From positions 29,237,429 to 29,301,428 of the forward strand of contig OV121097.1 in assembly GCA_921293015.1 (NCBI GenBank): a stretch of 64,000 nucleotides of DNA. The letters are read 5' to 3'. The translations under genes were made by a program, and so were the position numbers. The notes beneath the pieces were generated by a model. It was not told where the DNA came from, did not search any database, and saw only the letters and a list, made by a program, of their open reading frames with translations. This stretch comes from Phorcus lineatus. Lineage: Eukaryota > Mollusca > Gastropoda > Trochida > Trochidae. Positions 61,001-64,000 of the stretch are shown piece by piece. Numbering within the stretch: position 1 is the stretch's first letter; every line of letters begins with the position of its first letter.

Positions 61001-62934
61001 ATGACGAATGAGTGTAATGTAATAAACTTACGAATGAACAATAAGCTGCCTCATGTATAGCAGAGATCCTTACTATACCCATATCTTCATCTTGTGTTTT
61101 TGTCCGAACGGTTGATATAACATGGCCACATTTAGGACAACTGATTTCATTTGATTTCGATGGCATCGTACAGGAACAAGAACTCTTTTCACTTGAACAT
61201 TGGGTTTGTGTTGAAGCTTGGGTTGTATTGGTCAAAGCTTGAGGTTTACCTTCTGATTTCAGTTGATAATATTTAGTTTGTGTTGAATCTTGGGTGGTAC
61301 TGGTCAGAGCCTGAAGATTTTCGAGAGAAAATGGTTCATTGTCATTTTGGGTCATGAACAAATAGTTGTTGGTTATGTAAGTATTCTGGGTAGTTGAACC
61401 AGCTATAATTTGCGTGTTGCGCTCGCCAACTTGGTTGTTGCCAGAAGTGTTGATTTTCTGGGCAGATAGTCCTTTCACAGGATGACCTTTTACATGTACT
61501 TCGTCCCTAAAATCGATAAAATGACTTTTTAGAAAAGCAGTCATTTCGTTGTAAACCATCAATTAAGAATCTAACATACAACTTATTGATTATTGCCATG
61601 TACATAAAAGACACATCCAAAATTTAGAACTCAACTGACAGTTCTAAGGACAACTAGAAATGAGTCTGCCATTCGCTATTCGTCATTCTTATTTAAATTT
61701 TCATAAAGAAAATTAATTTGCTTTTCGTTTTTCATATTTTTGTGATATCTGAATAGCGGAGATATACCTAAAACGGTATACAAAACAGGTCTCAAGGACA
61801 TAGATGATATAATATAGACATTTTATTCCACTTGCATTCCCCTGTCTAAGTCATTTTCGAAAAGGTCAAATCTATCACAATCTTTACAATTTTAACAACA
61901 TGTAAGTAAAGTTACCGACATCGACATCTGGTTTAAGTTCAAGGAACCCTTTCGTACGTGACTTATAAACGCCGGATGTTGATAACTATTTTAAACACTA
62001 GCTAATCAAAACATCAATCCACATGAAAATTACATGAATTTTGATGATGCAGATACTTTTTTCAAATTTCGTTCTCGCATATTTTCGCCTTTGCGTTTAC
62101 AAGTGCTCAGGGGTCGAGCGTATCTCACTTAGAAAGAGCTAGAGTTGCTTCCCTTTTCCAATTGACAATTTGAGTAAACACAGCGTTACGGATTGATTAA
62201 CTAAAGTTTGACTTTAAATAGATGTTTGATGTGTGCTTTGCACATGAGTCTGAACCAGATTTAATCAATCAACTATACTGTAAACAAATTGATTTAAAGT
62301 AGCTAAGAAGGTTTCTATTTATAGATCAATCACTTTCGACACTTAATGTGTCACCAAGAAAGCTTCACCCAAACATTAAACATACGTAAACAACAAGGAC
62401 AAATACCGTATATAATTCATTTTAATAGTATACATGTTGAGAAAAGAATTATAGTATAGAGCGGATACATCCATTTCAATTGAAACATACTTACAAACAT
62501 ATTTTGAAATGCTTCATATTGCTTTGTTTGTGCACCAAAACGTAAGGCGGTTATTGTGAATTTTTTTACGCCATTTTAAGCAGTGCTAACAAACGCATGA
62601 GATAACACCAAGCTGTTACAAATAATACGTTCACAGGTAACAATAAGTAGTGGGAATGATATATAAAACGAAACATAAAATCAGTTGACTTTTTTAATTT
62701 AACATGTAAACCAATCAAATTAAAAAAGACAATAACTAAATCTATTCAATTAAATGGAATATTTTAAGCCTCGATGTTGTTGTTTTTTATCAGAGCGAGG
62801 TGAATCTTAGATTTTTATGAAGTGTTTCACTCAAATCTTATTAATATTTTCACTTTCTGCTTTAGACAACTGTCCCTCTGCCATCTGCAGTCAGTCAGTC
62901 GGCCATTACGCTTCCCAATGTACATCATGTACAG
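49072..62934 (+). CDS. Secreted or membrane cysteine-rich (EGF-like) protein, N-terminal exons, continues past the window
   Basis: Exon 1 (49072-49129) encodes MLAGVWLYFFTLYLCSCSN, a textbook signal peptide, ending in phase 1 at a GTAAGAG donor. Exon 2 (62866-62934; acceptor CTGCTTTAG, donor GTGAATT) is phase 1-1 and encodes a 23-residue unit with four Cys: DNCPSAICSQSVGHYASQC, then TSC. Phase-1 symmetric cysteine-rich exons are typical of EGF-like repeat proteins, including multiple-EGF scavenger-type receptors. Joining the two implies a 13.7-kb intron that holds a Tc1 relic and an antisense gene. The join is inferred from phase and content, and further exons would lie to the right of the window. 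Confidence 0.45.
49130..51000. other. Intron sequence; nothing recognised except a microsatellite
   Basis: AT-rich. The CTT/TTC microsatellite at 50255-50298 is the only clear feature. A tRNA-like A/B box pair near 49325-49386 was considered and not accepted. Confidence 0.4.
50255..50298. repeat. (TTC)n microsatellite, about 14 units
   Basis: A pure run of TTC on the plus strand, a polypurine-polypyrimidine tract. Confidence 0.95.
51345..51738 (+). mobile_element. SINE-like retroposon insertion
   Basis: A block of about 400 bp is present between two segments that are adjacent in the diverged copy at 53600-53830, so it looks inserted. It is GC-richer, includes ACTTGGGCAAGAGACTTTGTC and ACCCAGCAGGGAATGG blocks, has CCTTGAGCATGC near its 3' end, and finishes in simple ATAATAATA and GATGATGG repeats. 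I associate this layout with invertebrate SINE tails. No reverse transcriptase. The 5' tRNA-like head was not identified with confidence. Confidence 0.5.
52325..53390 (+). pseudogene. Tc1-like transposase, inactivated
   Basis: Fragments in shifting frames follow transposase order: an HTH start (MPRLTREQRERAIVMSEMRA), a second HTH region with RSGRPRVTTAKEDRYIR, a catalytic segment with FTDENRF (first Asp), MAWGGF, FQQDNATPHTA (second Asp) and SPDMNPIKHLWDHLG. In this last motif the family has the third catalytic residue, Glu, as NPIE; here it is Lys. Several frameshifts and internal stops separate the pieces. An open frame from 52127 runs into the start. Terminal inverted repeats could not be found, so the ends of the element are unknown. 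It acted as a cut-and-paste DNA transposon and can no longer make an active enzyme. Confidence 0.9.
53830..60900. repeat. Segmental duplication, copy B (expanded)
   Basis: Diverged collinear match to 33540-36200. The part between about 56720 and 60000 has no counterpart in copy A apart from the microexon units, so copy B was enlarged by internal duplication. Stretches such as 56750-57300 and 58000-58560 also resemble each other (TTTGGTTGAATG / CTTGAATGGTTTGG, CACAGAATA, TCTTAGTCTTTCATA, ACCCTGATTTTTA, AAAGTATCTT blocks). Confidence 0.75.
58741..60030 (-). repeat. Tandem array of about 400-bp units each carrying a 12-nt candidate microexon
   Basis: Units with the donor motif AACTTACC on the plus strand start at 58791, 59195, 59591 and (diverged) 59988. 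Spacing is 404, 396 and 397 bp. A fifth, decayed unit lies near 60300. Shared blocks include ATAGAATTCTTCTTAACTTACCTG, TTACAAACGATTG(T/A)CACATTACACATTGTTTAT and GATACATGTATACTCAAAAGTTTATA. Confidence 0.85.
58798..62517 (-). CDS. Candidate gene with RHIM-like motif, CxxC segment and microexons
   Basis: Exon 1 (62495-62517, MKHFKIC) joins in phase to 61032-61506 (acceptor CGATTTTAG, donor GTAAGTTT). That exon's residues 32-42 read NQVGERNTQII, resembling the RHIM core (V/I-Q-V/I/L-G-x-x-N) that drives amyloid-type assembly in necroptosis and insect IMD signalling. A duplicated Ser/Thr/Gln-rich segment (QALTSTTQDSTQT, QALTNTTQASTQT) and a cysteine cluster (CSC...CPKCGHV) follow, and the exon ends IHEAAYCSF. 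Phase-0 microexons with good splice sites come next: 59995-60021 (RVEQMENTM), then 59598-59609 and 59202-59213 (LREQ each) and 58798-58809 (ILNQ). The C-terminal exons were not found. It lies antisense in the intron of the cysteine-rich gene. A role in innate immune signalling is inference only. Confidence 0.45.
61600..62480. other. Intron and 5' flank; nothing recognised
   Basis: AT-rich sequence between the two exons of the minus-strand candidate gene. No other splice-linked frame or repeat was noticed. Confidence 0.3.
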
Positions 62935-64000
62935 GTGAATTTAAAGATATTATTCTTAAACTATACGTAAATCGTTTCGATTAACAGTTTAATCATAAAT
63001 AAGGTTCTATTTAGTCAGATTTATTTTGAGGGCATCCTTATCATTAGCTAGTAAAAGTTATTAATATTTACGTCGAAACGTCGCATATCTTGAATTAAGA
63101 AGCTGCATAATGGTATCCATAAAATTGCCTTCATCACTTACCGACCAAAGAAAAGCACAAAATGTTTATCCACATATTTTTGCCCAATTGACTGCTTTAG
63201 ATTCATCATGTTAACACAAAAAAGGTGCGTATCTTTTTCATGGTTTTAAAATGAATGCACTTTAATCTAAATTTATTTGTATCATCAATGTAAATCATTT
63301 CGACTGATGGTTATATGTAGTGGTAGCAACCTTATCTTAGCGTTATTAAAACAAGAGGCAAAAGACAAAATCAATTACCAAGATGTATATATGTATGATA
63401 TATTCATGAGAATGTTCTTGCTTCACAATGAGTACATATTGCCACATATTGTTCACACTTTGACTGAGTTTCTTGCATAGTCACTACAGTGATACCGAGC
63501 TATGCTTTGACAAATGAATCTGCATGTACGTAATGAAATGTACACCTGTCCTTCAAAATAATTTAAGGAGAAGAGCTGCAGTGATAGACATCGGTGTTGA
63601 TACATCCGCGAGGTATATAACACTACTTAAATAAAATGTGTAGCTAGTAAGCCTTAAAACATAGATATTACTTGCTTATTTGTTAAGATTCGGTAAAAAA
63701 AGTTTTAAAGTGGGTTAATTTAATAGTAATAATAAACATTGAATAATGATAATTAACATAAGCAAAAAAAAATCAGTTGGTATTGCGTAGATGTGTTCCT
63801 CTTAGAAAGTTTTGAAATGGTTATTCCAACCCAACCGGGCACAAATATGCCCGTCTCAAAAAGACAAACAAACAAACATTGATTTTAATTTCGTATGGAA
63901 TGATATTAAACCTAAAATGTATGTGGTTTGTTTTACTATTTCGTGCATTTGGGGTTCCTTCGCTCAATATATGATCAACAAACATGTAATGAATTGCAGA
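62935..64000. other. Intron of the plus-strand cysteine-rich gene; nothing recognised
   Basis: AT-rich. A 67-codon frame near 63277 has no cysteine pattern or splice boundaries like exon 2 and is not called. Confidence 0.3.

Overview
The window is eukaryotic nuclear DNA: AT-rich, genes split into short exons by GT-AG introns, and a dense load of short inverted-repeat and tandem repeats. The families present (metazoan RHBDL rhomboid, THAP domain, class A GPCR, EF-hand protein, Tc1-type transposase) and the repeat style suggest an invertebrate, most likely a mollusc, perhaps a bivalve. That placement is inference. Apart from one intronless gene, the genes were rebuilt by hand from splice sites, phase and protein motifs; nothing was confirmed by search or RNA.

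Layout. 0.5-1.5 kb: part of a THAP-domain gene (minus). 2.7-8.7 kb: a six-exon EF-hand gene (minus) encoding 207 aa with four calcium loops; a solo LTR and a MITE sit in its introns. 12.5-13.4 kb: an intronless class A GPCR (plus). 17.5-31.3 kb: a complete rhomboid-related intramembrane protease (minus), ten coding exons and 433 aa, with a probable 5' UTR exon and TATA box near 31.3 kb. One of its introns holds a 128-bp satellite built from the end of its own exon. 33-61 kb: a duplicated block (33.4-36.2 kb resembling 53.8-60.9 kb) with candidate minus-strand genes at 35.6-48.1 kb and 58.8-62.5 kb. The second has a RHIM-like motif, a CxxC segment and tandemly duplicated 12-nt candidate microexons. 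49.07-62.93 kb: first two exons of a plus-strand secreted cysteine-rich protein that runs off the right edge, with the RHIM-like gene nested antisense in its intron. 52.1-53.4 kb: a dead Tc1-like transposon.

The RHBDL gene (membrane protease), the GPCR and the EF-hand protein are the solid genes. No operon-like or pathway link between neighbours is visible. The most unusual features are the exon-derived higher-order satellite inside the rhomboid gene, the exact 51-residue duplication with matching introns in the EF-hand protein, and the microexon array beside the RHIM-like gene. Much of the remaining sequence is repeats: a 435-bp TIR element with 10-bp target duplications, a 514-bp TIR element inserted in a satellite, two multi-copy families, several foldbacks and a SINE-like insertion.
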